Assembly (NCBI RefSeq): GCF_000820025.1
Contig: NZ_CDBI01000001.1
Location: forward strand, 1 to 64,000
Reading direction: 5' to 3'
Origin: Aeromonas popoffii
GTDB taxonomy: Bacteria; Pseudomonadota; Gammaproteobacteria; Enterobacterales; Aeromonadaceae
DNA: 64,000 nucleotides
Shown here: positions 21,826-31,839 of the stretch, one piece after another
Layout: each line of letters opens with the position of its first letter
How positions within the stretch are numbered: the first letter of the stretch is position 1
The notes under the pieces: generated by a model
What the model saw: only the letters and a program-made list of their open reading frames with translations
Told to the model about the DNA's origin: nothing
Database searches by the model: none
Position numbers and translations under genes: made by a program

Positions 21826-22887
21826 TCAGTCAGACAAATTCTGACAAGCCAACTGTTTTCCTTGCTGGTGGCTGTCTCGGGCCAGATCCAGCAGCGCCAT
21901 CACTGCCAATGCCTCACTGGCCGGAACCGGATTCTCCCCTTCCCCCTTGATCGCGGCGCAGACGCCACTGTAGTAAGCGCCGTAATTTCCCGCCTCACCG
22001 ACCACTGTCTGCTGCTGGAACTGACCATCCCGAATGCGACTGAGCTGACCAGGTTCGCTATCAACACCCCAGTCTACTGCCGGTGGCCGCTTGCCGAGCT
22101 TGAGCTGATCTTCCTGCACATCCATGCCGAACTTGATAAACGACCCTTCACTGCCGTGGATGACGAAACGGGGCATGGTGGCCGAGACCAGACAACTGCC
22201 GTGCAGTACCACTCGCATCTCGCCATACCGTTCACCATAGCCCAGCACCACGTGGAAATAGTCATCCGTCAGGGCACCTGGGCGCTGCTGCGCCAAATCC
22301 GCCTGTAGCCAGTCCGGTTGGCCAAACAGTTTCAGCGCCTGATCCAGGATGTGGGGGCCGAGATCGAACCAGAGTCCGGAGCCGGGGCCGCCCGCTTCGC
22401 GCCAACGCTGGCGCACTTGTGGGCGATAGCGGTCGAAATGGGATTCAAACTGAGCGACCTGCCCCAGAGCACCTTCTGCCAGCAGACGGCGCACCGTGAG
22501 GAAGTCCCCGTCCCAGCGCCGATTGTGGAAGATGCTGAGCAGCCGCCGCTGCTTCCCGGCCAGCTCCACCAGTGCCTTTGCCTCGGCCAGATCCAGTGCA
22601 AACGGCTTGTCGATCACCACGTGCTTGCCGGCCAGCAGCGCCTGGCGAGCTATGGGGGCATGGGTATCATTCGGCGTGGCGATCACCACCAGATCCACCG
22701 AAGGATCGGCCAGCACCTCTGCCAGCGAACCGACCCGGCAACCGGGCAAATCCGCCTCAACCTTGGCGGCATCCCGGCTCACCACCCAGCCGAGGGAGAG
22801 CCCCGGGGTAGTGGTCAGGAAGGGGGCGTGAAAGGTCTGGCCTGCGAAGCCATAACCCACCAGGGCAGCGTTGAGAGTCTGGATCAT
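21826..22887 (-). CDS. ydgJ: Gfo/Idh/MocA oxidoreductase, YdgJ type
   Basis: The 353-residue protein has an N-terminal Rossmann fold (ALVGYGFAGQTFHAPF, with G-x-G-x-x-G-like loop), the NAD(P)-binding ATPNDTH segment and the conserved VIDKPFA motif whose lysine is catalytic in the family. Its C-terminal substrate domain matches E. coli YdgJ in FHNRRWDGDFLT, ESHFDRYRPQVR and GPGSGLWFDLGPH. YdgJ-type enzymes are NAD(H)-dependent sugar or inositol oxidoreductases of poorly known substrate. The start has GGAG at 9-12 bases. It lies downstream of the Bcr/CflA transporter gene on the same strand, separated by a probable terminator. Confidence 0.88.
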   Translation of the reverse strand: MIQTLNAALVGYGFAGQTFHAPFLTTTPGLSLGWVVSRDAAKVEADLPGCRVGSLAEVLADPSVDLVVIATPNDTHAPIARQALLAGKHVVIDKPFALDLAEAKALVELAGKQRRLLSIFHNRRWDGDFLTVRRLLAEGALGQVAQFESHFDRYRPQVRQRWREAGGPGSGLWFDLGPHILDQALKLFGQPDWLQADLAQQRPGALTDDYFHVVLGYGERYGEMRVVLHGSCLVSATMPRFVIHGSEGSFIKFGMDVQEDQLKLGKRPPAVDWGVDSEPGQLSRIRDGQFQQQTVVGEAGNYGAYYSGVCAAIKGEGENPVPASEALAVMALLDLARDSHQQGKQLACQNLSD

Positions 22888-22946
22888 CCGGTTTTCTCCA
22901 CGGGTCTGTCATAAGCGTCAGGCGAGGTGCCGCCTGCAAAAAGAGA

Positions 22947-22965
22947 AGGGGGCCCATGGCCCCCT
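22947..22965 (-). terminator. Probable terminator of the Bcr/CflA gene
   Basis: AGGGGGCC-CAT-GGCCCCCT forms a strong stem. On the minus strand it is followed by TCTCTTTTT, a broken U-tract. Confidence 0.7.
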
Positions 22966-22990
22966 GAGTGTGCCCATCAGAGCACAAGAT

Positions 22991-24154
22991 TTATTGTAAA
23001 CACAAGCGCCGGCCCGGACGGGTCAACAGCAGCAACAGGGGCGGTAACAACAGCCACATATGCAGCGCCAGCTGGTTCAGCGGATCCGGCATCAACCAAC
23101 CGGTGATCCCCACCAGGGCGCCTGAGCCGCTCATCTGGAACAGGCCGAGCAGGGCCGCCGCCGTACCGGCGCAGTGACCGAAGGGTGCCAGCGCCATGCC
23201 GGCGGCCGCCCCCAGCACCATGGCAAAGCCGATGCTGGAGAAGAACACGGGCCCCATCATGGCCAGCGGATGCTCGACATGCTGCACCAGAGTCAGTGCG
23301 ATGGCCGACAAGGTGATCACCAGCAGGCCGATGCGCAGCGTGCGTCTCGGCCCCACTCTGGCGATGACGCGTGGCGCCAGGAAGCAGGCCAGTATGTTCA
23401 GCGCCGCGTTGGCGGTGAACCAGTAGCTGAAGCCGCTCATGTCCAACCCCAACTTCACCATCAGCTGCACCGGCGCCGCCGTGACATAGGCCAGGATCAC
23501 CGCCATCGCCAGCATGCAGAGGCTGGCGTTGAACAGAAAACTCGGGGAGCGCAGCACAGGGCTGTAGCGGGACCAGCTGATGAGCGGACCGCTGCTGCTG
23601 GTCTCGTCCGGACGGGTCTCCGGCATGCGCCACAACAGCCAGCAGCCGACGATGGCCGCATAACCGGCCATAAACCAGAAGTTGGCAGACCAGCCCGCCT
23701 TGGCGGTGAGCCAACCGCCGAGCAGCGGCGCCAGCGCAGGAATGAAGCAGATGGCACCGTTCAGATAGGAGATCATCTGACCGCTCTTCTTGGGGCCATA
23801 ACTGTCACGCACCACTGAGAAGGCAGCGACCGAGGTGGCACAGGCTCCGAAGCCTTGCAGCACCCGCGCCAGCATCAGCTCACCCAGGCTGGCGGCAAAA
23901 CCGGCCGCCAGCGCACTCAAGCCATAGAGCAGCACGCCGCCCAGGGCGATGGGCTTGCGGCCATAACGGTCGGCGAGCGGCCCGACCAGCAGCTGACCCA
24001 GTCCCATGCTGAACAGGAACCAGGTGATGGTGCCCTGCATCAACGTCACTTCGGCACCCAGCTGCTCGGCCATCTGCGGGATGGCGGGCAGGTAGATATC
24101 GATGGCCAGTGGACTGAACAGCACCAATAGGACAAGCAGAAGAATCAATGGCAT
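22991..24154 (-). CDS. Bcr/CflA family MFS drug exporter
   Basis: This 387-residue inner-membrane protein has 12 predicted TM helices and the 12-TMS DHA1 signature. The N-terminal SPLAIDIYLPAIPQMA segment and the loop motif GPLADRYGRKP are characteristic of Bcr/CflA proteins, as is the ARVLQGFGACATSVA helix 4 motif. Members export bicyclomycin, chloramphenicol or sulfonamides; the substrate here is not known. It is divergent from rdgB. Confidence 0.88.
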   Translation of the reverse strand: MPLILLLVLLVLFSPLAIDIYLPAIPQMAEQLGAEVTLMQGTITWFLFSMGLGQLLVGPLADRYGRKPIALGGVLLYGLSALAAGFAASLGELMLARVLQGFGACATSVAAFSVVRDSYGPKKSGQMISYLNGAICFIPALAPLLGGWLTAKAGWSANFWFMAGYAAIVGCWLLWRMPETRPDETSSSGPLISWSRYSPVLRSPSFLFNASLCMLAMAVILAYVTAAPVQLMVKLGLDMSGFSYWFTANAALNILACFLAPRVIARVGPRRTLRIGLLVITLSAIALTLVQHVEHPLAMMGPVFFSSIGFAMVLGAAAGMALAPFGHCAGTAAALLGLFQMSGSGALVGITGWLMPDPLNQLALHMWLLLPPLLLLLTRPGRRLCLQ

Positions 24155-24390
24155 CAGTCACCTCAAGCCGTAAGGGAAAATCGATTGGGGCGCGAGTCTA
24201 CTGACTCACAGTAATGAATTGAAATGGTATTTAATCACTTTGGTTATTCCTATACGGAAACATGCATGTTATTCGCACCTCAACCAAGGTCACAGTCGTG
24301 ACCAGCCAGGGCAGTATTGAGGGCAATTGGCGCTTTTACTCACAGCGTGCCCCGCATAGAATGCGCAGATTATTTTTGCGGAGGTGCTCG

Positions 24391-24987
24391 ATGAACAAGC
24401 TTGTCCTGGCAACAGGTAACCAGAAAAAGGTGAAGGAATTGGCCACCATGCTGGCCGATATGAAGATCCAGGTGATCCCACAGAGCGAGTTTGCTGTGCC
24501 GGATGCCGAAGAGACAGGCACCACCTTCGTCGAGAACGCCATCATCAAGGCTCGCCACGCAGCCCGCATCACAGGCCTTCCCGCCGTCGCAGACGACTCG
24601 GGCCTGGAGGTGGATCTGCTGCACGGCCGCCCCGGCGTCTACTCAGCCCGCTTCGCCGGCGAGCATGCCAGCGACAAGGACAATATCGACAAGCTGCTGG
24701 CCGAGCTCAAAGGCGCCCCCGATTACCTCAAGAGCGCCCGCTTCTGGTGCGTGCTGGTCTACATGCGTCACGCTGACGATCCCACCCCCATCATCTGCCA
24801 GGCGAGCTGGGAGGGGATGATCATCGACGAACCCCGTGGTCAGCACGGCTTTGGCTATGATCCCGTGTTCTTCGTCCCCGACCATGACTGCACCTCGGCC
24901 CAGATGCCGAGCGAGCTGAAAAACCAGCTCAGCCATCGCGGTCAGGCGCTGGCCAAGTTGAAAGCGGCCCTGGCAGCCACCCACTGA
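24391..24987 (+). CDS. rdgB: dITP/XTP pyrophosphatase RdgB
   Basis: RdgB hydrolyses non-canonical purine triphosphates (ITP, dITP, XTP) to monophosphates and keeps them out of DNA and RNA. The 198-residue Ham1-family protein begins MNKLVLATGNQKKVKEL and contains TTFVENAIIKARHAA, the catalytic-site ADDSGLEVD, and GFGYDPVFF. The ATG at 24391 has a near-ideal GGAGGTG ribosome-binding site; upstream in-frame codons are not part of the family. hemW follows 73 bp later, as in E. coli. Confidence 0.96.
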   Translation: MNKLVLATGNQKKVKELATMLADMKIQVIPQSEFAVPDAEETGTTFVENAIIKARHAARITGLPAVADDSGLEVDLLHGRPGVYSARFAGEHASDKDNIDKLLAELKGAPDYLKSARFWCVLVYMRHADDPTPIICQASWEGMIIDEPRGQHGFGYDPVFFVPDHDCTSAQMPSELKNQLSHRGQALAKLKAALAATH

Positions 24988-25060
24988 TACGCCGCCACGC
25001 ATTTCATCTACAATGGGGGCCCGTCAGCCCCCGTTTTTATGTTTGATTATTGGAAGCCCC

Positions 25061-26206
25061 ATGCTGCAACTGCCGCCCCTCTCCCTCTATATCCATGTGC
25101 CCTGGTGCGTCCAGAAGTGCCCCTACTGCGACTTCAACTCCCACGCCCAGAAAGGGGATCTGCCTCACCTCGAATATGTGGCCGCCCTGCTGGAGGATCT
25201 GGATCAGGATCTGAAGTGGGCCCAGGGGCGTCCTCTCTCCTCCATCTTTATCGGTGGGGGGACACCCAGTTTATTGAGTGTGGAGGCCATGCAAACCCTG
25301 CTGGACGGGGTGCGCGCCCGCATCGCCCTGACCCCGGATTGCGAAATCACCATGGAGGCCAACCCGGGCACTGTGGAGGCGGACAAGTTCGCCGGCTTCC
25401 AGCGGGCGGGCATCAACCGCATCTCCATCGGGGTGCAGAGCTTCCAGCAAGAAAAATTGGCCAGGCTCGGTCGCATCCACGGCCCCGAAGAGGCGCGCAA
25501 GGCCGCAGCGCTGGCCCACGCCATCGCGCTGCCCACCTTCAACCTGGACCTGATGCACGGCCTGCCGGATCAGAGCCTGGACGACGCCCTCTATGATCTG
25601 CAGCAGGCCATCGACTGCGCGCCGCCGCATCTCTCCTGGTATCAGCTCACCATAGAGCCGAATACGGCCTTTGCCTCCAAGCCGCCACGGCTGCCGGAGG
25701 ATGACACCCTGTGGGACATCTATGAGCAGGGCCACGCCATGCTCACCGCCCGGGGCTATCAGCAGTACGAGATCTCGGCCTATGCCAAAGCGGGCTATCA
25801 GTGCCGCCACAACCTCAACTACTGGCGTTTCGGCGACTATCTCGGGATAGGTTGCGGCGCCCACGGCAAGATGACGGATCTCGTCAGCGGCCAGATAGTG
25901 CGCAGCGCCAAGGTGAAGCACCCGAAAGGCTATCTGGATCCCGCCCGATCCTACCTGGACAACCAGTGGCAGGTGACCGAGGACGAATTACCGCTGGAGT
26001 ACTTCATGAACCGGTTCAGATTATTCGAGCCGGTCCCCAAGGCAGAGTTCGAGGCTTACACCGGCTTGGGCCTGGAGCGGGTGGAGACAATGCTCGCGGT
26101 TGCCCAGACCAAGGAGCTGATCGAAGATCTGGGAGATGACTGGCAGCTCACCGCCCTCGGCCATCGCTACCTGAATGTGCTGCTCGAACTCTTTATGGAC
26201 GAGTAA
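25061..26206 (+). CDS. hemW: Radical SAM heme chaperone HemW
   Basis: HemW (formerly an oxygen-independent coproporphyrinogen oxidase-like protein) binds heme and a 4Fe-4S cluster and delivers heme to respiratory proteins. The 381-residue product has the radical-SAM motif C-x3-C-x2-C at C16, C20 and C23 within PWCVQKCPYCDF. The GGGTPS motif and a C-terminal HemN-like domain follow. The ATG at 25061 is chosen because MLQLPPLSLYIHVPWC matches the family. It likely shares transcription with rdgB. Confidence 0.94.
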   Translation: MLQLPPLSLYIHVPWCVQKCPYCDFNSHAQKGDLPHLEYVAALLEDLDQDLKWAQGRPLSSIFIGGGTPSLLSVEAMQTLLDGVRARIALTPDCEITMEANPGTVEADKFAGFQRAGINRISIGVQSFQQEKLARLGRIHGPEEARKAAALAHAIALPTFNLDLMHGLPDQSLDDALYDLQQAIDCAPPHLSWYQLTIEPNTAFASKPPRLPEDDTLWDIYEQGHAMLTARGYQQYEISAYAKAGYQCRHNLNYWRFGDYLGIGCGAHGKMTDLVSGQIVRSAKVKHPKGYLDPARSYLDNQWQVTEDELPLEYFMNRFRLFEPVPKAEFEAYTGLGLERVETMLAVAQTKELIEDLGDDWQLTALGHRYLNVLLELFMDE

Positions 26207-26245
26207 GCCGACGGGGCATCGCAAGGTTTGGCTTCACCGCCAAAA

Positions 26246-26274
26246 CAATGAGGGCGCCCGTGGCGCCCTCATTG
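26246..26274. terminator. Strong hairpin between hemW and arfA
   Basis: A 13-bp perfect stem (CAATGAGGGCGCC/GGCGCCCTCATTG, loop CGT) lies between the convergent genes. It lacks a clean T tract on either strand, so termination is likely but not certain. Confidence 0.6.
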
Positions 26275-26304
26275 TGTCAGTCATGCCTTGCGGCAGAAAC
26301 CCGC

Positions 26305-26541
26305 TCAGCAGCAGACGCATCCCATCTGCTGTTGGCCGGGCTCCCACCGCTTGCCATATTTGGCCTTGCGCTGGTAACTCCCCTTGCCCTTCTTGTTTTG
26401 CTCGACCCGGCTGCGAAACAGCGGATCCGTGAGCAGGGCCTGCAGATGGTTATCCTTTATCTCCCCGCGCCTGTGGGCATAGCCTGCCTGAGCAGCGATA
26501 TCCTGCACGATGACGGGCTCATCAACCCTTCTCTTGGCCAT
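26305..26541 (-). CDS. arfA: Alternative ribosome-rescue factor ArfA
   Basis: ArfA recruits RF2 to ribosomes stalled on non-stop mRNA when the tmRNA system is overwhelmed. The 78-residue frame contains the ArfA core ([20 protein letters not shown] then [11 protein letters not shown]), nearly as in E. coli. The N-terminus is about 17 residues longer than in E. coli, starting MAKRRVDEP, and an AGGAG ribosome-binding site six bases upstream supports this start. After KYGKRWEPG the tail is short and cysteine-rich (MGCVCC). A hairpin overlaps the last codons, as known for E. coli arfA, where the mRNA is cut or terminated before the stop so that active ArfA is made only when trans-translation fails. 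Confidence 0.9.
   Translation of the reverse strand: MAKRRVDEPVIVQDIAAQAGYAHRRGEIKDNHLQALLTDPLFRSRVEQNKKGKGSYQRKAKYGKRWEPGQQQMGCVCC
26309..26331 (-). promoter_or_regulatory. Stem-loop inside the arfA 3' coding end
   Basis: On the mRNA strand CAGCAGA pairs with TCTGCTG across a 9-base loop. The hairpin ends just before the TGA stop and overlaps the codons for GCVCC. In E. coli an equivalent hairpin in arfA yields non-stop mRNA. Here the stem is only 7 bp and lacks a T tract, so RNase III-type cleavage or weak termination would be needed. Confidence 0.45.
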
Positions 26542-26590
26542 AGTGGCTCCTTATCTTCTCTCTGTTATTGGCTGGATAGCGGTTTTCTCT

Positions 26591-26638
26591 GCAGGCATCA
26601 TGCTGCCGATAGCACGCTATGGGCAGCATGATGCCTGC
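26591..26638. repeat. 48-bp nearly perfect palindrome
   Basis: GCAGGCATCATGCTGCC (26591-26607) pairs with GGCAGCATGATGCCTGC (26622-26638). An inner ATAGC-AC-GCTAT continues the stem after one G/G mismatch, giving about 22 paired bases around a 2-base loop. No T tract follows on either strand. It lies between arfA and the reductase gene, both on the minus strand. It may be an mRNA-stabilising or REP-like element, or an unusually long terminator stem. Confidence 0.8.
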
Positions 26639-26722
26639 GACCCGGCCTTGCGAGCCAGGTCAAAAACGCAGCGATTTTGTCACCAAATCGCCACCGTCAC
26701 AATGGCATCCTGGCAACAGGGT

Positions 26723-27262
26723 TCAGAGACCTTGCTCTCGCTGATAGCTCACCTGAACAATCCCGCTTGGCAGCGTCTTCACCTGAGCTGGATGCCAATG
26801 ACTTACCGGGATATCAGCCCCGAATAGCGGGATGCCTTTACCAAGCAGCACAGGAACTCTGGACAGCGTCAGCGTATCGACCAGGTCAGCCTGCAGAGCC
26901 TGGCGTACCAGGTTGCCGCCATCCAGATAGACATGACGGGCCCCTTCATCCCATAGCTCGGCCAGTACCTGCCTCAATTCACCACTGACAAATTGCTCCT
27001 GATAGCGGGGCTCGACAGGGTTGTGTGTCATCACCCTGACTCTCAATCCTTCATAGGGCCAGACGCCGAACCCCATGACGGCATCATAGGTATTGCGCCC
27101 CATCAGCAGCGTATCGCTGTGTTCCATCAGCGCATTGAACCCGGTGTCATCGGGTGGATCGGAAGAATAAGGCGTCAGCCAGTCGAGTGAGTGGGCCTCC
27201 CCCGCGATGAAACCATCAAGGGAAAGCGCCAAAAAGACGGTGATACTGGGTCTTGTCATCAT
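26723..27262 (-). CDS. Dihydrofolate reductase/RibD C-terminal-family protein
   Basis: The product of about 179 residues has the DHFR-like fold of the RibD C-terminal domain: the opening FLALSLDGFIAG, the internal LLMGRNTYDAV (NADP-binding region) and the YLDGGNLVRQAL segment. It is probably an NADPH-dependent reductase. Proteins of this stand-alone type are common and mostly uncharacterised, and they are not the main DHFR (folA). ATGs at 27262 and 27259 are equally possible starts, and the ribosome-binding site is weak. It lies downstream of zntR on the same strand. Confidence 0.8.
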   Translation of the reverse strand: MMTRPSITVFLALSLDGFIAGEAHSLDWLTPYSSDPPDDTGFNALMEHSDTLLMGRNTYDAVMGFGVWPYEGLRVRVMTHNPVEPRYQEQFVSGELRQVLAELWDEGARHVYLDGGNLVRQALQADLVDTLTLSRVPVLLGKGIPLFGADIPVSHWHPAQVKTLPSGIVQVSYQREQGL

Positions 27263-27343
27263 GATATTTGTCTCTGCAAGCAAGCGGCTGATACGGCGTT
27301 ATTTTACTGTTCGCAACCAGCAAGCGCTTTTGGGTCATTGGGT

Positions 27344-27784
27344 TTATTCATGGACGTGGGCATGATGCTCATGCTGGGCGGGGGCGCCGGATTCGAGCAC
27401 TTCCAGGATGGCGCAGTGCTCCGCCGAGCGCGGGCCGCCACAGCAGATGTTGGAGAGCTCCCGCAGGTTTTCGCGAAAGCGGGTCAGCTCCACGATCTTC
27501 TGCTCCACCTGGGTCAGCTTGGTGTCGGCCACCGCCTTCACCTCCTGACAGGTAACCTTGGCCTTGTTGGTGTCGAGGCTGAGCAGCTCACCTATGTCAG
27601 CAAGGGAGAAGCCCACCGACTTGGCGCGGATGATGAACTCCAGTCGCCGCTTGTCCTGATCGCCGTAGAGGCGGTAACCAGACTCGTTGCGGATCTCGGG
27701 CGAGATGAGGCCGTTCTTCTCGTAGAAACGCAGGGTATCCGCCTTCACCCCGCACGCCTTCGCCAGTTCACCGATCCGATACAT
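27344..27784 (-). CDS. zntR: Zn(II)-responsive MerR-family regulator ZntR
   Basis: ZntR activates zinc-exporter genes by untwisting promoters with long spacers. The 146-residue protein starts MYRIGELAKACGVKADTLRF and has the MerR winged HTH, a dimerisation helix and metal ligands at positions equivalent to E. coli C79, C114, C115 and C124. E. coli H119 is replaced by arginine here, with a histidine at 123 instead. The tail is histidine-rich (HEHHAHVHE), unlike E. coli, and could add metal sites. The start at 27784 is set by family alignment and GGGAGAGAG upstream. zntA is not in the window. Confidence 0.88.
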   Translation of the reverse strand: MYRIGELAKACGVKADTLRFYEKNGLISPEIRNESGYRLYGDQDKRRLEFIIRAKSVGFSLADIGELLSLDTNKAKVTCQEVKAVADTKLTQVEQKIVELTRFRENLRELSNICCGGPRSAEHCAILEVLESGAPAQHEHHAHVHE

Positions 27785-27923
27785 GCTCTCTCTCCCGCTG
27801 GATATGCGCTGCAATAAAAACCGGAACCCACTATCGCCCCTTTGCCCATTGATTGCCAGCCAAGGACAGAAAACGGACAACCCAAAGGGGCTGCCGTCAC
27901 TTTTTTCCATCAAAACGCTGAAA

Positions 27924-28084
27924 AGACAAACGTTTTACAAAAAACCACCGAAAAACGTTTAACACCGCACCAGACAAGGCTTCGCCACGTTAAAAAATCC
28001 ACCGCAGCTCACATTTTTTGTGTAGAATATGCGCCCACAAGAGAGCGTCGCGTCAAGCGGGCATTTCTTAAAACACGTTTGCCT
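27924..28084. promoter_or_regulatory. PurR-box-like sites and promoter upstream of purH
   Basis: The 422-bp gap between zntR and purH contains no gene. It has three matches to the PurR core AAACGTTT: around 27924-27939 (GACAAACGTTTTAC), around 27950-27963 (GAAAAACGTTTAAC) and, inverted, at 28071-28084 (AAACACGTTTGCCT). A TAGAAT -10-like box lies at 28023-28028, so the third site would overlap early transcribed sequence. E. coli purHD is repressed by PurR, so the match is plausible but unproven. Confidence 0.5.
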
Positions 28085-28206
28085 TTGAACGACTATCCGG
28101 GTGAGCGTGGTTTGCGAAATCCCCCACTTCCATTTATTTGGGGACTCTCTGTGTTGAGCCTCGCCTCCCATGGAACGGTCCCCGTTATGCTGAGGACGAT
28201 AGTGTG

Positions 28207-29799
28207 ATGGAACAAGCTCGACCCATTCGCCGTGCACTGCTGAGTGTGTCTGACAAAACTGGCATCCTGGAATTTGCCAAGGCACTCAACGAACGTGGCG
28301 TGGCCTTGCTCTCCACCGGCGGCACCGCCAAGTTGCTCGCCGACGCGGGTCTGCCGGTGACCGAGGTCTCCGACTACACGGGTTTTCCTGAAATGATGGA
28401 TGGCCGGGTCAAGACCCTGCATCCCAAGGTCCACGGCGGCATTCTCGGTCGTCGCGATCAGGATGACGCCATCATGGCCCAGCACGCTATCTCCCCCATC
28501 GACATGGTTGTCGTCAACCTCTACCCCTTTGCCGCCACTGTGGCCAAAGCAGACTGCACCCTGGCCGATGCGGTCGAGAACATCGACATCGGCGGCCCGA
28601 CCATGGTGCGCTCTGCTGCTAAAAACCACAAAGATGTCGCCATCGTCGTCAAGGCTGCCGACTACGATCGCGTTATTCGTGAAATGGATAGCAATGGCAA
28701 CAGCCTGAAACTGGCGACCCGTTTTGACCTTGCCATCGCAGCCTTCGAGCATACCGCCGCCTACGACGGCATGATCGCCAACTACTTCGGCACCATGGTT
28801 CCTTCCTACGGTGACAACAAGGAGGGTGACGAAGAGTCCCGCTTCCCGCGCACCTTCAACAGCCAGTTCATCAAGAAGCAGGACATGCGTTACGGCGAGA
28901 ACAGCCATCAGGCTGCCGCTTTCTACGCCGAAGAGCAGGCCGCGCCGGGTTCTGTATCCAGCGCTACCCAGCTGCAAGGCAAGGCGCTCTCCTACAACAA
29001 CATCGCCGATACCGATGCAGCGCTGGAGTGCGTGAAGGAGTTCAGCGAACCGGCCTGCGTCATCGTCAAGCATGCCAACCCCTGCGGCGTGGCCATCGGT
29101 GACGACCTGCTGACTGCCTACGATCGCGCCTACCAGACCGATCCCACCTCCGCCTTTGGCGGCATCATCGCCTTCAACCGCGAGCTGGATGGTGCCACTG
29201 CGGCGGCCATCGTGGCTCGTCAGTTTGTCGAAGTGATCATCGCCCCGACGGTGAGCCAAGCAGCCCGTGACGCCGTTGCCAGCAAGCAGAACGTGCGCCT
29301 GCTCGAATGTGGCCAGTGGACGGCATCGGCGCAAGGTTTTGACCTCAAGCGCGTCAACGGCGGCCTGCTGGTGCAGGAGCGGGATCTCGGCATGGTGACG
29401 CAGGATGACCTGAAAGTGGTCAGCAAGCGCCAGCCAACCGAGGCCGAACTGAACGACCTGCTGTTCTGCTGGAAAGTGGCCAAGTTCGTCAAATCCAACG
29501 CCATTGTCTACGCCAAAGCGGGCCAGACCATCGGCGTCGGCGCTGGCCAGATGAGCCGGGTCTACTCCGCCAAGATCGCCGGCATCAAGGCCGAGGATGA
29601 AGGGCTGACCGTGGCGGGCTCCGTCATGGCCTCCGATGCCTTCTTCCCGTTCCGCGATGGCATAGACGCCGCCGCGGCCGCCGGTATCTCCTGCGTCATC
29701 CAGCCGGGTGGCTCAATGCGCGATCAGGAGGTGATCGACGCCGCCGACGAACACGGCATGACAATGGTGTTCACCAACATGCGCCATTTCCGTCACTGA
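28207..29799 (+). CDS. purH: Bifunctional AICAR transformylase/IMP cyclohydrolase PurH
   Basis: PurH performs the last two steps of IMP synthesis, formylating AICAR and closing the ring. The 530-residue product has the N-terminal MGS-like IMPCH domain ([38 protein letters not shown]) and the C-terminal AICARFT domain with the catalytic K-H pair in [10 protein letters not shown]. The start at 28207 fits the family, although a longer frame is open upstream. purD follows after a 114-bp gap with hairpins. Confidence 0.97.
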   Translation: MEQARPIRRALLSVSDKTGILEFAKALNERGVALLSTGGTAKLLADAGLPVTEVSDYTGFPEMMDGRVKTLHPKVHGGILGRRDQDDAIMAQHAISPIDMVVVNLYPFAATVAKADCTLADAVENIDIGGPTMVRSAAKNHKDVAIVVKAADYDRVIREMDSNGNSLKLATRFDLAIAAFEHTAAYDGMIANYFGTMVPSYGDNKEGDEESRFPRTFNSQFIKKQDMRYGENSHQAAAFYAEEQAAPGSVSSATQLQGKALSYNNIADTDAALECVKEFSEPACVIVKHANPCGVAIGDDLLTAYDRAYQTDPTSAFGGIIAFNRELDGATAAAIVARQFVEVIIAPTVSQAARDAVASKQNVRLLECGQWTASAQGFDLKRVNGGLLVQERDLGMVTQDDLKVVSKRQPTEAELNDLLFCWKVAKFVKSNAIVYAKAGQTIGVGAGQMSRVYSAKIAGIKAEDEGLTVAGSVMASDAFFPFRDGIDAAAAAGISCVIQPGGSMRDQEVIDAADEHGMTMVFTNMRHFRH

Positions 29800-29804
29800 T
29801 GGGT

Positions 29805-29890
29805 CAGGGTCGCCGCTGGCGGCCCTTTTGTTGTCTCTTTTCAACTGACTATTGTCACTGGCTGACGGCAGCGGGATGCCAGCCAGTGAC
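29805..29890 (+). promoter_or_regulatory. Hairpins in the purH-purD gap
   Basis: First a terminator-like stem (about 29805-29832, GGTCGCC/GGCGGCC with TTTTGTT after it). Then a perfect 11-bp pair GTCACTGGCTG (29854-29864) with CAGCCAGTGAC (29880-29890), enclosing GGCA/TGCC, ends 23 bp before the purD start. Such spacing could attenuate purD or shape its translation. No known purine riboswitch fold was recognised. Confidence 0.5.
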
Positions 29891-29913
29891 CACAAATAGA
29901 AGCGAGCGATACG

Positions 29914-31203
<1,290 letters not shown>

Positions 31204-31232
31204 TTTCCAACAGTCGCACACACATGTTCATC

Positions 31233-31252
31233 AGGGCCTGCGGGCCCTTTTT
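31233..31252 (+). terminator. Intrinsic terminator of purHD
   Basis: AGGGCC-TGCG-GGCCCT followed by TTTT. Confidence 0.85.
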
Positions 31253-31464
31253 CACATGCCGCGACCAGTCACCTTGCCCTAGGGGGATCCCTCGCCATCT
31301 CCCTCACATTTCCCCCTCTCTCGTTACCATTTGTGACAAAAAACAGCAATTTTCACAAACAGTTCACGGTGGCTCATGGCATCATGCCTGTCATGAACAC
31401 CAAATAAGGGTTCATAAGAAGCCAACCAAAAATTGATAAGCATGTCGTTAAATAAGGAAATCCC

Positions 31465-31839
31465 ATGTTGAAAACTGTTCGCCCCCTGTTGCTGCCCCTG
31501 ATGTTTGGCCTGATGACCCTGCCCGCCATGGCCGGTGAGCTGGAACAGCCGATGAAAAAGATCGGCTTCAACTACAAGCAGGCTGTCAAAGCTGACGATG
31601 CAGCCGCCATGGAGAAGCACATCAACGAGATGAAGGCTCAGCTCGACGTTGCCAAGCTGAAGAACATGCCAACCGCCAAGAAAGAGAAGTTCCTGGAAGG
31701 CATGAACAAGGTACAGACCGAGCTGGATGCCAGCCTGGCAGCCCTCAAGGCGGGTGACGAGGCCAAGGCGCGCGAGCACCTGGCCAAGGTCAATGACCTG
31801 AAGAAGGAGTACCACAAATATGCCAAGCAAAAAGGCTGA
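31465..31839 (+). CDS. Periplasmic cytochrome b562 (CybC-like)
   Basis: This 124-residue precursor has a signal peptide ending AMA before GELEQPM. The mature four-helix protein keeps the two cytochrome b562 heme ligands: methionine 7 of the mature chain and a histidine near the C-terminus (KKEYHKY). It should carry non-covalent heme b in the periplasm as a soluble electron carrier. It overlaps the next gene, a membrane b-type cytochrome, by 20 bases, so the pair probably exchanges electrons. The partner redox enzyme is unknown. Confidence 0.85.
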   Translation: MLKTVRPLLLPLMFGLMTLPAMAGELEQPMKKIGFNYKQAVKADDAAAMEKHINEMKAQLDVAKLKNMPTAKKEKFLEGMNKVQTELDASLAALKAGDEAKAREHLAKVNDLKKEYHKYAKQKG

